A stretch of 64,000 bases of DNA from BOG-1155 sp963717985 (GTDB lineage Bacteria; Desulfobacterota; Syntrophorhabdia; Syntrophorhabdales; WCHB1-27). The notes below the pieces were generated by a model. It had not been told where the DNA came from and did not search any database. It saw only the letters and a list, made by a program, of their open reading frames with translations. This document shows positions 17,847 to 26,171 of this stretch, piece by piece. The DNA is taken from NCBI GenBank assembly GCA_963717985.1, contig CAVQYC010000005.1, forward strand, positions 434,001 through 498,000, in the 5' to 3' direction. Positions within the stretch are counted from its first letter, which is position 1, and each line of letters opens with the position of its first letter. A program made the translations under genes and the position numbers.

Positions 17847-18045
17847 TCACTCAACCGGCTCCGGCAGGTGGTAGACCTTTCGGGGCATCTTGTTCGGCAG
17901 GAGATTGTCGGGAAGGTTGATCGTGCACCCCGGGCATGCCGTCACAACTATGTGCGCGCCTGTCGCCTTTATGCCTTCCATCTTCTTTGCCGCTATCTTC
18001 TTTGTGAGATCATGGTGGTCCGCAGGTTTGCGCCGACCACCATGC
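17847..18045 (-). pseudogene. remnant of a CCG-domain iron-sulfur oxidoreductase subunit
   Basis: Reading back from a TGA at 17847-17849, the frame gives DLTKKIAAKKMEGIKATGAH and VVTACPGCTINLPDN. This is the C-terminal CCG (cysteine-rich) domain typical of GlcF/GlpC/HdrB-like proteins. The similarity stops at about 18045, at a perfect 10-bp inverted repeat (CATGGTGGTC 18011-18020 / GACCACCATG 18035-18044), and no start codon or upstream domain is present. It looks like the last 60 residues of a deleted gene. Confidence 0.55.
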
Positions 18046-18276
18046 GTATCGTTGGAGTTGGAATAGCGAGAACGTTCGGGTTAGGCAGGACACGTTGAAC
18101 GCAAAAACAAGACTCGCCTGAAGCAAAGTGACGATACAAACTAACGGTGGACTCCCCAATCCCCCTAGACTGTATTGTAGAACAATAAAGAATGACCTAG
18201 GGCAATGTCAAGACAATTTTTTTCGTTCTGATGATTTTCGGCCGGGAGCTTGGTTTTTCGCCGATGCACTTTTGAA

Positions 18277-18345
18277 GGGGCCGGGCATCGATGTCCGGCC
18301 CCTGGGAGGAGAGGGCGCCCGGGTTAGTTCGGGGAGGGCGCCCTC
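18277..18345 (-). terminator. two strong hairpins downstream of the porin gene
   Basis: GGGGCCGG (18277-18284) pairs with CCGGCCCC (18295-18302), extended by CAT/ATG. GAGGGCGCCC (18311-18320) pairs with GGGCGCCCTC (18336-18345). The second hairpin begins 9 bp past the porin stop codon. Neither has a good U-tract, so they may act as 3' mRNA barriers rather than as intrinsic terminators. Confidence 0.5.
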
Positions 18346-18353
18346 GATGCGCT

Positions 18354-19604
18354 CTAGAACAGGTACATGGCCCCGATCGATATGGTGTCCTGCGTCTTGT
18401 ATCGGCCTGCGTCGAAGGCATACTGATCAGACCAGTCGTGCCTGTACTCAGGTCTCAGGATGAGGTTCTTTGCTACCTTGAACTCGGTGGTGAGAGTCCC
18501 TTCTTTGAGTGTCTGTCCGATCCCCGTCGGTTGTGTCGGCGGCAGCATACCCGCAGCCGGTGTCATTGCAGAGTATGTACGGACCCCCTCCGGGTCGTTG
18601 AACCACTCACCCCTCAGCGCCATGGCGAACCACTCATTAAAGCTATACTTGGCATATCCGGCTATGCCGTACCATCTCGCGTCGCGGGGACCCATGGCCG
18701 TGAGTACGCCTTGCTCGCTCGCCCAATCCGTGTTCAGGACGAAGGTCAGGTTTTTGGTCGCATTCAGCGTGCCCACCCAGTCGAAGAGAAAGCGGTTATT
18801 GCTGTTGTTGGAATCAGATTCCGGCCCGTACAGGAAGTTAAAGGCCATGTTGAAGGGCTGGACGGGCGTCACGCCGAAAGAGAGCCCCACGGTCTTGCCG
18901 GTGTTGTTGTCGGTCGTACGATCCCAGGCGTTGACCAGATAAAATGCGGCATTGAAGGCGTCGGAGAAGGCATAGTAGGTCTTTAAGCCCGTAAGGGTGA
19001 AAGGCACTGCATAGTTAAAGAGAAAGGACCGGGAATAGTTGAAGTTGTCGATCGCTTCGATCACCTCCGCCGTCTCCGGGGCGACGAATTTACCGAAAGA
19101 GAACTGCAGGCCCTTGCCTAGAGGGGCGTTATACGTGACGAAGGCCTGGGTCAGATCGAAAGGAGTCTCGCCGCTGATCCCGGTACTCGTCTGCGGTGAG
19201 AGGGTCTGGGGGCCGAGGCCCGCCGAATGGATGAACTTCGCCGTATCGCCGAAGGAAAATTTGAAATTGTAGCCGAGACCTCCCACGTCCGCGTCCTTCT
19301 GGAACCGGATCTGGGCGAGGTCGAGGGTGAAGCTGTTCGCCTCGTGGTCGAAGATGCGCAGATCGTTCTCCTGGGAGCTGGGGTTCCGGGTATTATAGAC
19401 ATACCCGCCCTGAAAATACATACTGAAGCCGAGCGCTTTTCTCAGCTCGTCAACGGTCATGCTCCCGACCGTCGCAGGGGCCGCCGGGGCAGGAGCGGGC
19501 GTCGTCGCGGCAGGGGCCGCAGGGGCCTGGTCCTCGGCATAACCGGCAAAAGAGCAAAAGGAAAGGATAATAGCACCGACCAGAACAACTACCAGACTTC
19601 GCAT
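18354..19604 (-). CDS. outer-membrane beta-barrel porin (OmpL/BBP2-like), kdp-linked
   Basis: A 416-residue outer-membrane protein. It has a signal peptide (residues 1-23), an Ala/Pro-rich periplasmic linker (about 25-46), a short helical TVDELRKALGF segment, and then alternating amphipathic strands through to a C-terminal phenylalanine (AMYLF), the insertion signal for beta-barrels. Repeated aromatic girdle residues fit a putative porin of the BBP2/OmpL type. It follows kdpC by 67 nt on the same strand and could supply potassium entry across the outer membrane. That link is inference from position. Confidence 0.7.
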   Translation of the reverse strand: MRSLVVVLVGAIILSFCSFAGYAEDQAPAAPAATTPAPAPAAPATVGSMTVDELRKALGFSMYFQGGYVYNTRNPSSQENDLRIFDHEANSFTLDLAQIRFQKDADVGGLGYNFKFSFGDTAKFIHSAGLGPQTLSPQTSTGISGETPFDLTQAFVTYNAPLGKGLQFSFGKFVAPETAEVIEAIDNFNYSRSFLFNYAVPFTLTGLKTYYAFSDAFNAAFYLVNAWDRTTDNNTGKTVGLSFGVTPVQPFNMAFNFLYGPESDSNNSNNRFLFDWVGTLNATKNLTFVLNTDWASEQGVLTAMGPRDARWYGIAGYAKYSFNEWFAMALRGEWFNDPEGVRTYSAMTPAAGMLPPTQPTGIGQTLKEGTLTTEFKVAKNLILRPEYRHDWSDQYAFDAGRYKTQDTISIGAMYLF

Positions 19605-19671
19605 AGTAAGACCTCCTTGTTGATTAAAAAATAGTCAGAAACAAAACATGCAAGCCTATCCATGTTGTCCA

Positions 19672-20673
19672 CTAGGGCGCTCCGTACCGCGTGCGAAGGC
19701 TGAGATTGACTTCGAGCACGTTCACCATCTTCTCACCTGCGAGCCCAAACCACGGAGCCGCGGCATTCTCCTGCACTATCTGCTCGATCTCTTTTCGCAC
19801 TGTCGCCTGATCGCGCTTCAAATCGGCCGCCCATTTCGAGGCCACGCGGTCCAGTTGATATTCCGCATTCTGAAGTGTGATATGAGGGTCGAGCCCTGAG
19901 CCCGATGTCGTGACCATGTCGCCGGGGAGGTCTTGAAGGTCGGCCTCGGCATGGTCTTGCCGCCACATGTCGAAAAAGACCGACTGAACGTCCGAGCCTT
20001 CTTTGACGGGTTCGATTGTCGTCTGGTCCTTGCCGTCAGCCCCTTTGTGGGTAACAGGGGAGGGGAACTTTCCCGGGTTCTCCGTGGAGAACGTTTCAAA
20101 AAAGGCGACGGCCAGATCGGGCGCCTTGGGCTGCGGGGTGGCGGGGTTCGCCTTAACCCACGCGGCTACCGCTGCGGCGTGCGTCTTTGCCCAATTGTCC
20201 ACATACGTGCCGTGTGTAGGGTCCGCCTTGACCCAGCCCTGGGCAAGGGAGTTGTGCAGGTCCGCCCACTGAGCCACGATGTGGGGGCTGCCCTGGAACA
20301 TGTCCTTCTGGAACCAGCTTTCGACATCAGGCGCTACCGCTTTGCCGGCCTTAGGACCGCTTCGATAGGTGACAAGCGGACCGAGGGACCGGGCGACCCG
20401 GTCGCGCAGCGCGTAATTGGAGGGCGCAAGCGTTGACGAGGCGGAAGCGGACGCATCGTAAGAAGGCGCCGAAGGGCGGGGTTGAAAGTATTCGTCCTTG
20501 GTAAAGGGCTGGGCGATCAGTCTCGACCCCACCACGGCGCCGCCCGGCGCCCGCACCAGGCTGCCGTTGGCCTGTGAGGGAAAGAAGACTTGACCTACCA
20601 CCCATAAGGCCAGCGGATAAATGCAGCAGCAGATGATCACGGCGAAGAATAAGAGCCAGAATACTTTTCGCAA
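19672..20673 (-). CDS. kdpC: potassium-transporting ATPase subunit C, long form
   Basis: A 333-residue KdpC. One N-terminal membrane helix (about 5-27) is followed by the conserved GSRLIAQPFTKDEYFQPRPS. A long insertion (about residues 100-235, with repeated Trp-containing helices such as VAQWADLHNSLAQGWVKAD) comes next, and then the family-defining TTSGSGLDPHITLQNAEYQ and the C-terminal VNVLEVNLSLRTRYG. Usual KdpC is about 190 residues. KdpC helps KdpA/KdpB bind ATP and K+ in the inner membrane. The frame is intact even though the upstream kdpB is frameshifted. Confidence 0.85.
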   Translation of the reverse strand: MRKVFWLLFFAVIICCCIYPLALWVVGQVFFPSQANGSLVRAPGGAVVGSRLIAQPFTKDEYFQPRPSAPSYDASASASSTLAPSNYALRDRVARSLGPLVTYRSGPKAGKAVAPDVESWFQKDMFQGSPHIVAQWADLHNSLAQGWVKADPTHGTYVDNWAKTHAAAVAAWVKANPATPQPKAPDLAVAFFETFSTENPGKFPSPVTHKGADGKDQTTIEPVKEGSDVQSVFFDMWRQDHAEADLQDLPGDMVTTSGSGLDPHITLQNAEYQLDRVASKWAADLKRDQATVRKEIEQIVQENAAAPWFGLAGEKMVNVLEVNLSLRTRYGAP

Positions 20674-20706
20674 GGTATCGTACCATGTGTATGCCTCCTT
20701 GATTCA

Positions 20707-22872
20707 TCAGCTCACCAGGTGGAAGCCCACCATGATGAGGTCGATCAGCTTAATGCCTATAAAGGGTACAACGACGCCCCCCAGTCCCCAGACGAAGAGA
20801 TTCCTGCGCAGCAGCGCGTCTGCGCCGAGGGCCCGGTAGGCGACACCCTTAAGGGCGACGGGGATGAGCAGGGGGATGATGATCGCGTTGAAGATGATCG
20901 CCGACAGGATGGCCGAGGTCGGTGAATGGAGATGCATGACGTTGATCGTGTCCAGCCAGGGCAGCGTACCGGCAAAAAGCGCCGGGATAATCGCAAAGTA
21001 TTTCGCCACGTCATTGGCGATGGAGAAGGTCGTGAGGGACCCCCGGGTGATCAGAAGCTGCTTGCCGATTTCCACCACTTCGATCAGCTTGGTGGGGTCG
21101 CTGTCCAGATCGACCATATTGGCTGCTTCCTTGGCCGCCTGCGTCCCGGCGTTCATGGCCAGGGCCACGTCCGCCTGGGCCAGGGCAGGGGCATCGTTCG
21201 TGCCGTCGCCCATCATAGCCACCAGCTTCCCCTCAGCCTGCTCCTTTTTGATGTAGGCGAGCTTCAATTCCGGGGTGACCTCGGCGACGAAGTCATCGAC
21301 TCCTGCCCGTGCGGCGATGGTCGCCGCTGTAAGGGGATTGTCTCCGGTGATCATGACGGTCCGCAGCCCCATCTTCCGGAGGCGCTCGAAGCGCTCAGCC
21401 ATGTGGGGTTTCAAAATGTCCTCAAGAACGACCACGCCCGCGACGTGAGCGCCGTCAGCGACGACCAGCGGGGTCGCGCCTTTGGATGCGACGGTACTGA
21501 CCAACTCGCTGAGCCCATCCGGTACGCTGCCTCTGTTACTCCCGACAAATTGGATGATCGCGTCCGGGCGCCCCTTTCCGCAGGTGCCGGCCGTCAGGAA
21601 GGTCGACACCGCTCATGCGCGTCTGCGCGGTAAAGGGTATAGCCTGCGCTGGCCGCCGGCACATTCACCGGGCTTCCGCTTTGCTTTTCGAATAACCTCA
21701 CAATGCTCTTCCCCTCGGGCGTCTCGTCAGCGGCGGAGGCCAGGGCGGCCAGTCGCCGCCAGGTCGGCAGCCGAATAGGTGCCGATCGGGAGGAACTCCG
21801 TCGCGCTCCGGTTGCCCATCGTGATCGTGCCTGTCTTATCGAGGAGCACGACATCGATGTCCCCGGCCAATTCCACCGCCTTGCCGCTCTTGGCAATGAT
21901 GTTGGCCTGCAGGGCGCGGTCCATGCCCGCGATGCCGATGGCGGCAAGCAAAGCGCCGATGGTGGTGGGAATGAGGCAGACCAAAAGCGCAATAAGGGTC
22001 GGCACATCGGTGCCGAGGCTTCTTAAGGGCTCCTGGATGCCCAGATAGCCCATCATGTACTGCTCGGCATTCCAAGCCATGGGCCAGAGCGGAATCACCA
22101 CGATCAGAAAGGCCAGCGTGAAGGCCGAGAGCAAGAGCGTAAGGGCTATCTCGTTCGGACTTCTCTGGCGGATCGCGCCCTCGACCAGGGCGATCATCCG
22201 GTCGAGGAAGGATTCACCGGCACCGCTGGTGATCTCTACGACGATCCGGTCGGAGAGCACTTCCGTACCGCCGGTCACACCCGACCGGTCGCCGCCTGCT
22301 TCACGAATGACCGGAGCCGACTCGCCGGTAATCGCCGACTCGTCGACGGAAGCGACCCCTTCGATGATCTCCCCGTCGCCGGGGATCAATTGCCCTGCCT
22401 CCACGACAACCCGGTCGCCAGGTTTCAAATCCGCCGATGAAACCTCCTCAAGGGCGCCCGCCATATTCAGACGATAGGCCATCGTCTCGTGGCGCGCGTG
22501 TCTAAGAGATTGGGCCTGGGCCTTGCCGCGGGCTTCGGCAAGGGCGGTCGCAAAGTTTGCAAAGAGCACGGTCAGGAAAAGCCACACGTCCAGGCTGATA
22601 AAATAGCCTATCGACACCTGGCTCGCGGCTTTCCCGAATGCCGCCTGCAGGATAAAGAACAGGGTCAGGAAGGCGCCCACCTCCACCACGAACATCACCG
22701 GGTTCTTCCATTGGACGTCCGGCCGCAGCATGATGAAGGCCTGTTTCAGCGCCTGCACCGTTGTTTCCTTCTCCAGCAATCGTTTCGGTTTCTTCCGGCG
22801 CTCCACTGCCGGCTGTTCCGTTGATAGACTGACCTTCTGTACGGTCTTTGCAGTAACGGTCGCATTATTCAT
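20707..22872 (-). pseudogene. kdpB: potassium-transporting ATPase subunit B, frameshifted
   Basis: P-type ATPase KdpB split across reading frames. The first part (from 22872) holds the membrane segments, TGES (SAITGESAPV) and the phosphorylation motif DKTGTITMGN, then leaves frame near 21750. The next piece continues in another frame (LAALASAADETPEGKSIVRL). A short stretch near 21640-21570 (PFTAQTRMSGVDLPDGRHLR) lies in the third frame. The last part (to 20707) has the hinge MMGDGTNDAPALAQAD and the C-terminal helices. Three shifts fall within about 190 bp, so this is either a real pseudogene or local sequence error. The residues themselves are well conserved. Confidence 0.8.
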
Positions 22873-22938
22873 GTCCCACTCCTTTGGGTACTCTATTCAT
22901 GTCGAAACCCGTCAATAACATCCATTGCGCGATCATGG

Positions 22939-24768
22939 TCAGCCCCCGAACGGGATGGGACCCAGGTATTCCGCAAGCGGCCCGAGTGCGGCGACCGGCA
23001 GGAAGAGCAGGGCCCCGATGATGAGAATCGTCCCGAGCAAGAGGATGCCGAAGGTCACGGTGTCGGTGCGAAGCGTCCCCAGGCCAAAGGGACTCGATTT
23101 CTTTGCCCCGAGATATGCCGCCATGGCGACGGGCGCGACAATCGGAAGGTAGCGGCCGAAGATCATCACCAGGCCACATGCGATATCCCACGGGATGGCG
23201 GTCGGCGCCGGGCTCGGATTGTTCGCGAAGCCGTAAACCGTCGCCAATCCATCGAAAGCCGAGCCGTTATTGGCGGAGGCCGACGAGAACTGGTAGAGCA
23301 TTTGTGAGAAACCATGGGCGCCGGGGTTGCTCACGGCCTGGAGTCCCCAAGCCGTCGCGGCGAAGAGCCCGGTGGGCAAAAGCATCATGAACGGATGGAC
23401 CAAAAGGGCGATGATCGCGAGCTTGACCTCGCGGGCCCCGATCTTCTTCCCCAGATACTCCGGCGTTCGCCCCACCATCATACCGGCCACGAAGATGCCG
23501 ATGATGACATACATCAGCATGTTGATCATGCCCACGCCTTTGCCGCCGAAGATGCAGTTAAGCCACATGCCGATCATGGGCGAGAGTCCGGCCATCGGGT
23601 GGAGGCTGTCGGCCTCCGCGTTCACGGCGCCGCAGGTCACGTCCGTGGTGATCGCTGCGTAGGTGGCGCCCGCCGAGGTCCCGAAGCGCATTTCTTTGCC
23701 CTCCAGGTTGCCCAGGTGCTGGTCCACCGGCAGGCCCGCGACCGCGGGCAGGGTCACCGCCCGCTTCCCGCCAGGCGCCGTGGCGCTGGGCACCTGGTAT
23801 GTTCGGGCCACAGGATGAGCGGTCAATCCGGGGTTTGGTTTGAGCGTGTCATAGTAGACCGACATAAGGACGGTGCCCGCCATCAACAGCAGCATGACCG
23901 AAAAGATGACGAGGGCGTGGCGCCGTTTGGCGAGCATGCGTCCGAACATTATTACAAGGGCGAAGGGGAATATCATCATGGAGAGACAGTTCACGAAATT
24001 TGTGAGGCCCGTAGGATTTTCGAAAGGATGGGCGGAGTTCATGCCGAAGAACCCGCCGCCGTTGGTCCCGAGCATCTTCATGGACTCGAAGGCTGCCACG
24101 GGCCCGACCACGATGGTCTGCTGCTTCGTCTCGTTTTTGTCTGTGGTTCCCATCGCCGCAGGCTCAAGGGTCGAGACCTGATAAGAGCTCTTGAAGGTCA
24201 TCGGGCTGCCCTGCACCAAAAAGATTAGAGCGATCACAAAGGCGATCGGCACGAACATGTAGACCAGTATCCGCCACATGTCGAGGAAATAATTGCCGAC
24301 CTTGGAATCGCCGCGCAAGGCCCGGATGATCGCCACCAACGCGGAGAATCCGACGGCGGCCGATATGAAGAGCATGGAGATGGAGAAGAAAATCTGGCTG
24401 AAGTTCGACAGGTGCACGTCGCCGGCCCAGTGCTGGAGGTCCGTGTTCGTCATGAACGAGGTCACGGCCTGAAAGATGGTGCTGGGGAAGAGCGTTCCCT
24501 TGCCGTCGGGATTCAGCGGCATCCACTTCTGGAGCGCCAGCACTACATAGCCGTACACGAACAGCACGATATTGAAGACCAACAGGGCGCCGACATACTG
24601 CTTCCAGTCCTGCGGGCCGCTGTCCAGGCGTTTTTCGAACCAGCGGAAGACCGACAAGGGCCGGTATTTTCCGTCCATGATCCACGCGAGGTAGCGACCT
24701 AAGGGGAACGCGATGACCGTCGCGGTGAGAAGAAGCAAAAATGGGGGAAGCCACGTTTGTATAAACAT
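22939..24768 (-). CDS. kdpA: potassium-transporting ATPase subunit A
   Basis: A 609-residue inner-membrane channel-like subunit of the Kdp K+ pump. About ten membrane helices carry the four selectivity-loop regions of KdpA: SFMTNTDLQHWAG, NGGGFFGMNSAHPFENP, CGAVNAEADSLHPMAG and SASANNGSAFDGL. It selects and translocates K+ while KdpB hydrolyses ATP. The gene lies between kdpF and kdpB on the same strand. The length is slightly above the usual 560-600. It is intact. Confidence 0.93.
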   Translation of the reverse strand: MFIQTWLPPFLLLLTATVIAFPLGRYLAWIMDGKYRPLSVFRWFEKRLDSGPQDWKQYVGALLVFNIVLFVYGYVVLALQKWMPLNPDGKGTLFPSTIFQAVTSFMTNTDLQHWAGDVHLSNFSQIFFSISMLFISAAVGFSALVAIIRALRGDSKVGNYFLDMWRILVYMFVPIAFVIALIFLVQGSPMTFKSSYQVSTLEPAAMGTTDKNETKQQTIVVGPVAAFESMKMLGTNGGGFFGMNSAHPFENPTGLTNFVNCLSMMIFPFALVIMFGRMLAKRRHALVIFSVMLLLMAGTVLMSVYYDTLKPNPGLTAHPVARTYQVPSATAPGGKRAVTLPAVAGLPVDQHLGNLEGKEMRFGTSAGATYAAITTDVTCGAVNAEADSLHPMAGLSPMIGMWLNCIFGGKGVGMINMLMYVIIGIFVAGMMVGRTPEYLGKKIGAREVKLAIIALLVHPFMMLLPTGLFAATAWGLQAVSNPGAHGFSQMLYQFSSASANNGSAFDGLATVYGFANNPSPAPTAIPWDIACGLVMIFGRYLPIVAPVAMAAYLGAKKSSPFGLGTLRTDTVTFGILLLGTILIIGALLFLPVAALGPLAEYLGPIPFGG

Positions 24769-24819
24769 TGTTCTAACTCCTTTCGGTATCTTTTAATATC
24801 CGGTATATCCGCCCCTGTC

Positions 24820-24900
24820 TTAGAACCATTCCGGTCGTACAAGGGCCACAACCAGGTAGACGAACAAGAACACCGCTACAGCCGCTGTCACATAGATCAT
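24820..24900 (-). CDS. kdpF: potassium-transporting ATPase subunit F
   Basis: A 26-residue single-span peptide (MIYVTAAVAVFLF, then ALVRPEWF at the C-terminus). The closing RPE-x-F is the signature of KdpF, which stabilises the KdpABC complex in the membrane. GAGGTG lies 7 nt upstream of the ATG. It sits just before kdpA. Confidence 0.85.
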   Translation of the reverse strand: MIYVTAAVAVFLFVYLVVALVRPEWF

Positions 24901-24917
24901 CTTTATCACCTCATCCT

Positions 24918-25013
24918 TTAAATGTTCTCACACCCTTTCAGGAACAGGTAACAGAGCCCCATCCCTGCAAGGCCCAACACAAACATCGCCAGAAACCACA
25001 TTGTAAGACTCAT
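24918..25013 (-). CDS. 31-residue membrane peptide upstream of kdpF
   Basis: An ORF of 31 codons with GGAGG placed 7 nt before its ATG. The product has one hydrophobic helix (residues 5-25) and a polar C-terminus (LKGCENI). It is 17 nt upstream of kdpF on the same strand. Small single-span peptides at this position occur in other kdp operons, but I do not know a named function. It may be an assembly or regulatory peptide of the pump. Confidence 0.6.
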   Translation of the reverse strand: MSLTMWFLAMFVLGLAGMGLCYLFLKGCENI

Positions 25014-25062
25014 CAGGATCCCTCCTCAAACGGCATCATTACGTACGTGTTTTTTGATCACA

Positions 25063-25090
25063 ATAGTAAATTAACCACTTGTCCCGTCAA
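25063..25090 (-). promoter_or_regulatory. putative kdp operon promoter
   Basis: On the minus strand TTGACG (25085-25090), 16 nt, then TACTAT (25063-25068), about 50 nt upstream of the 31-residue peptide gene. Downstream of kdpE this is the natural place for KdpE-controlled transcription; no KdpE box could be confirmed by eye. Confidence 0.4.
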
Positions 25091-25133
25091 TTGTGCATAA
25101 AAGGATCGGTCGAAGGCATAAAAAAAACGTCAG
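25086..25133. repeat. imperfect direct repeat, copy 1 (right of kdp structural genes)
   Basis: Begins GTCAATTGTGC and ends with an A-tract followed by CGTCA. A matching 47-bp copy lies at 26008-26054 in the same orientation, beyond the kdpD remnant. The pair brackets kdpE and the truncated kdpD. Confidence 0.5.
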
Positions 25134-25155
25134 GAAACACCTTCCTTTCCGTAGG

Positions 25156-25845
25156 TTAATTCGTGCCGCCGAACCGATACCCCACGCCCGGCTCCGTCAC
25201 GATGTAGCGCGGACGGTTCGGGTCCTCTTCGATCTTGTGGCGAAGCTGGGCGATGTAGACGCGAAGGTAGTGGACGTCCTCCCGGTGAGCGCCCCGTATC
25301 TCGGCGAGGAGCTGCCGGTGCGTGACTATCCTGCCGGCATGGAGGACCAGGAATGTGAGGATCTCGTATTCTGTCGGCGTCAGCTTTACCTCGTTTTCGC
25401 CAATCGCCACACGATGCCGTGCCAGGTCTACGGTGAGATTGCCTAGGGTAATGACAGGCTCGTCGTCTGACGATGCTGCGTAACGGAGGGCAACCCTGAT
25501 GCGGGCCAGCAGCTCGCCCATATAGCACGGCTTCGTCACGTAATCGTCCGCGCCCGCATCGAGCGCCGCAATTTTGTCATCTTCATGCTCGCGTACCGTG
25601 AGCACGATTATGGGGACCTTCGTCCACTCGCGAAGGCGTCGTATGACCTCAATTCCATCCAGATCCGGCAACCCCAGGTCAAGGATAATCACATCGGGAT
25701 GAAAGACCTGCGTCTGGCTCAGAGCGTCGTAACCCGAAGGGGCCTCCTGGATTTCGTAACCCTTGCCGGACAGCGCTGTTTTCAACATGCGGCGGATCTG
25801 CAGTTCGTCATCAACGACAAGTATGCGAACACCTTCAGACAACAT
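25156..25845 (-). CDS. kdpE: KdpE response regulator
   Basis: A 229-residue OmpR/PhoB-type regulator. The receiver domain spans residues 7-120 with acidic pocket VVDDE and phospho-acceptor Asp in VIILDLGLPDLDG; Lys is in YVTKPC. The C-terminal winged helix (about 130-227) has the family ending HYLRVYIAQLRHKIEEDPNR and GVGYRF, characteristic of KdpE. It activates kdpFABC at low K+ or osmotic stress after phosphorylation by KdpD. Its cognate kinase gene is reduced to a tail here, so the regulator is probably orphaned. Confidence 0.9.
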   Translation of the reverse strand: MLSEGVRILVVDDELQIRRMLKTALSGKGYEIQEAPSGYDALSQTQVFHPDVIILDLGLPDLDGIEVIRRLREWTKVPIIVLTVREHEDDKIAALDAGADDYVTKPCYMGELLARIRVALRYAASSDDEPVITLGNLTVDLARHRVAIGENEVKLTPTEYEILTFLVLHAGRIVTHRQLLAEIRGAHREDVHYLRVYIAQLRHKIEEDPNRPRYIVTEPGVGYRFGGTN

Positions 25846-25978
25846 AATTTTCTCCTTCTTCGACCTCCCTTTCAGAGGGTCTTTCCGTTAACGGCATGGC
25901 AAAGGTGAACCTGTTGCCCTGCCCGAGGGGCGAGTCCATCCATATCATCCCGCCGTGGGCTTCGATGATCGACCCCTT
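25835..25978 (-). pseudogene. kdpD: C-terminal remnant of sensor kinase KdpD
   Basis: Reading upstream of kdpE gives GSIIEAHGGMIWMDSPLGQG and RFTFAMPL, the end of a histidine-kinase ATPase domain (last beta-hairpin region), then a short tail. The stop overlaps the kdpE start by 11 nt, as in intact kdpDE operons. Similarity ends at about 25978. The sensor, membrane and catalytic parts (over 800 residues in full KdpD) are absent, so the kinase cannot function. Confidence 0.75.
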
Positions 25979-26007
25979 ATCGCCTGTACTATTGTGCGAG
26001 TTTTTGT

Positions 26008-26054
26008 GTCAATTGTGCGTTAAGATACGGCGCTAAGTAGTAAAAAAAGCGTCA
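26008..26054. repeat. imperfect direct repeat, copy 2 (left of the deacetylase gene)
   Basis: GTCAATTGTGC at 26008-26018, then an A-rich run and GCGTCA ending at 26054. It matches 25086-25133 in order and orientation. It lies just outside the point where KdpD similarity is lost. Confidence 0.5.
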
Positions 26055-26171
26055 ATGATGTGCGTGATGCAGAAGAAACAGGGCACTTCAGAGACTTCTG
26101 CGAGACTGAAAGGAAAGGACAAGGGGCAATTGTTTTTGCAAAATGGTCCGGAATCATAGTAGAGTAACTGA

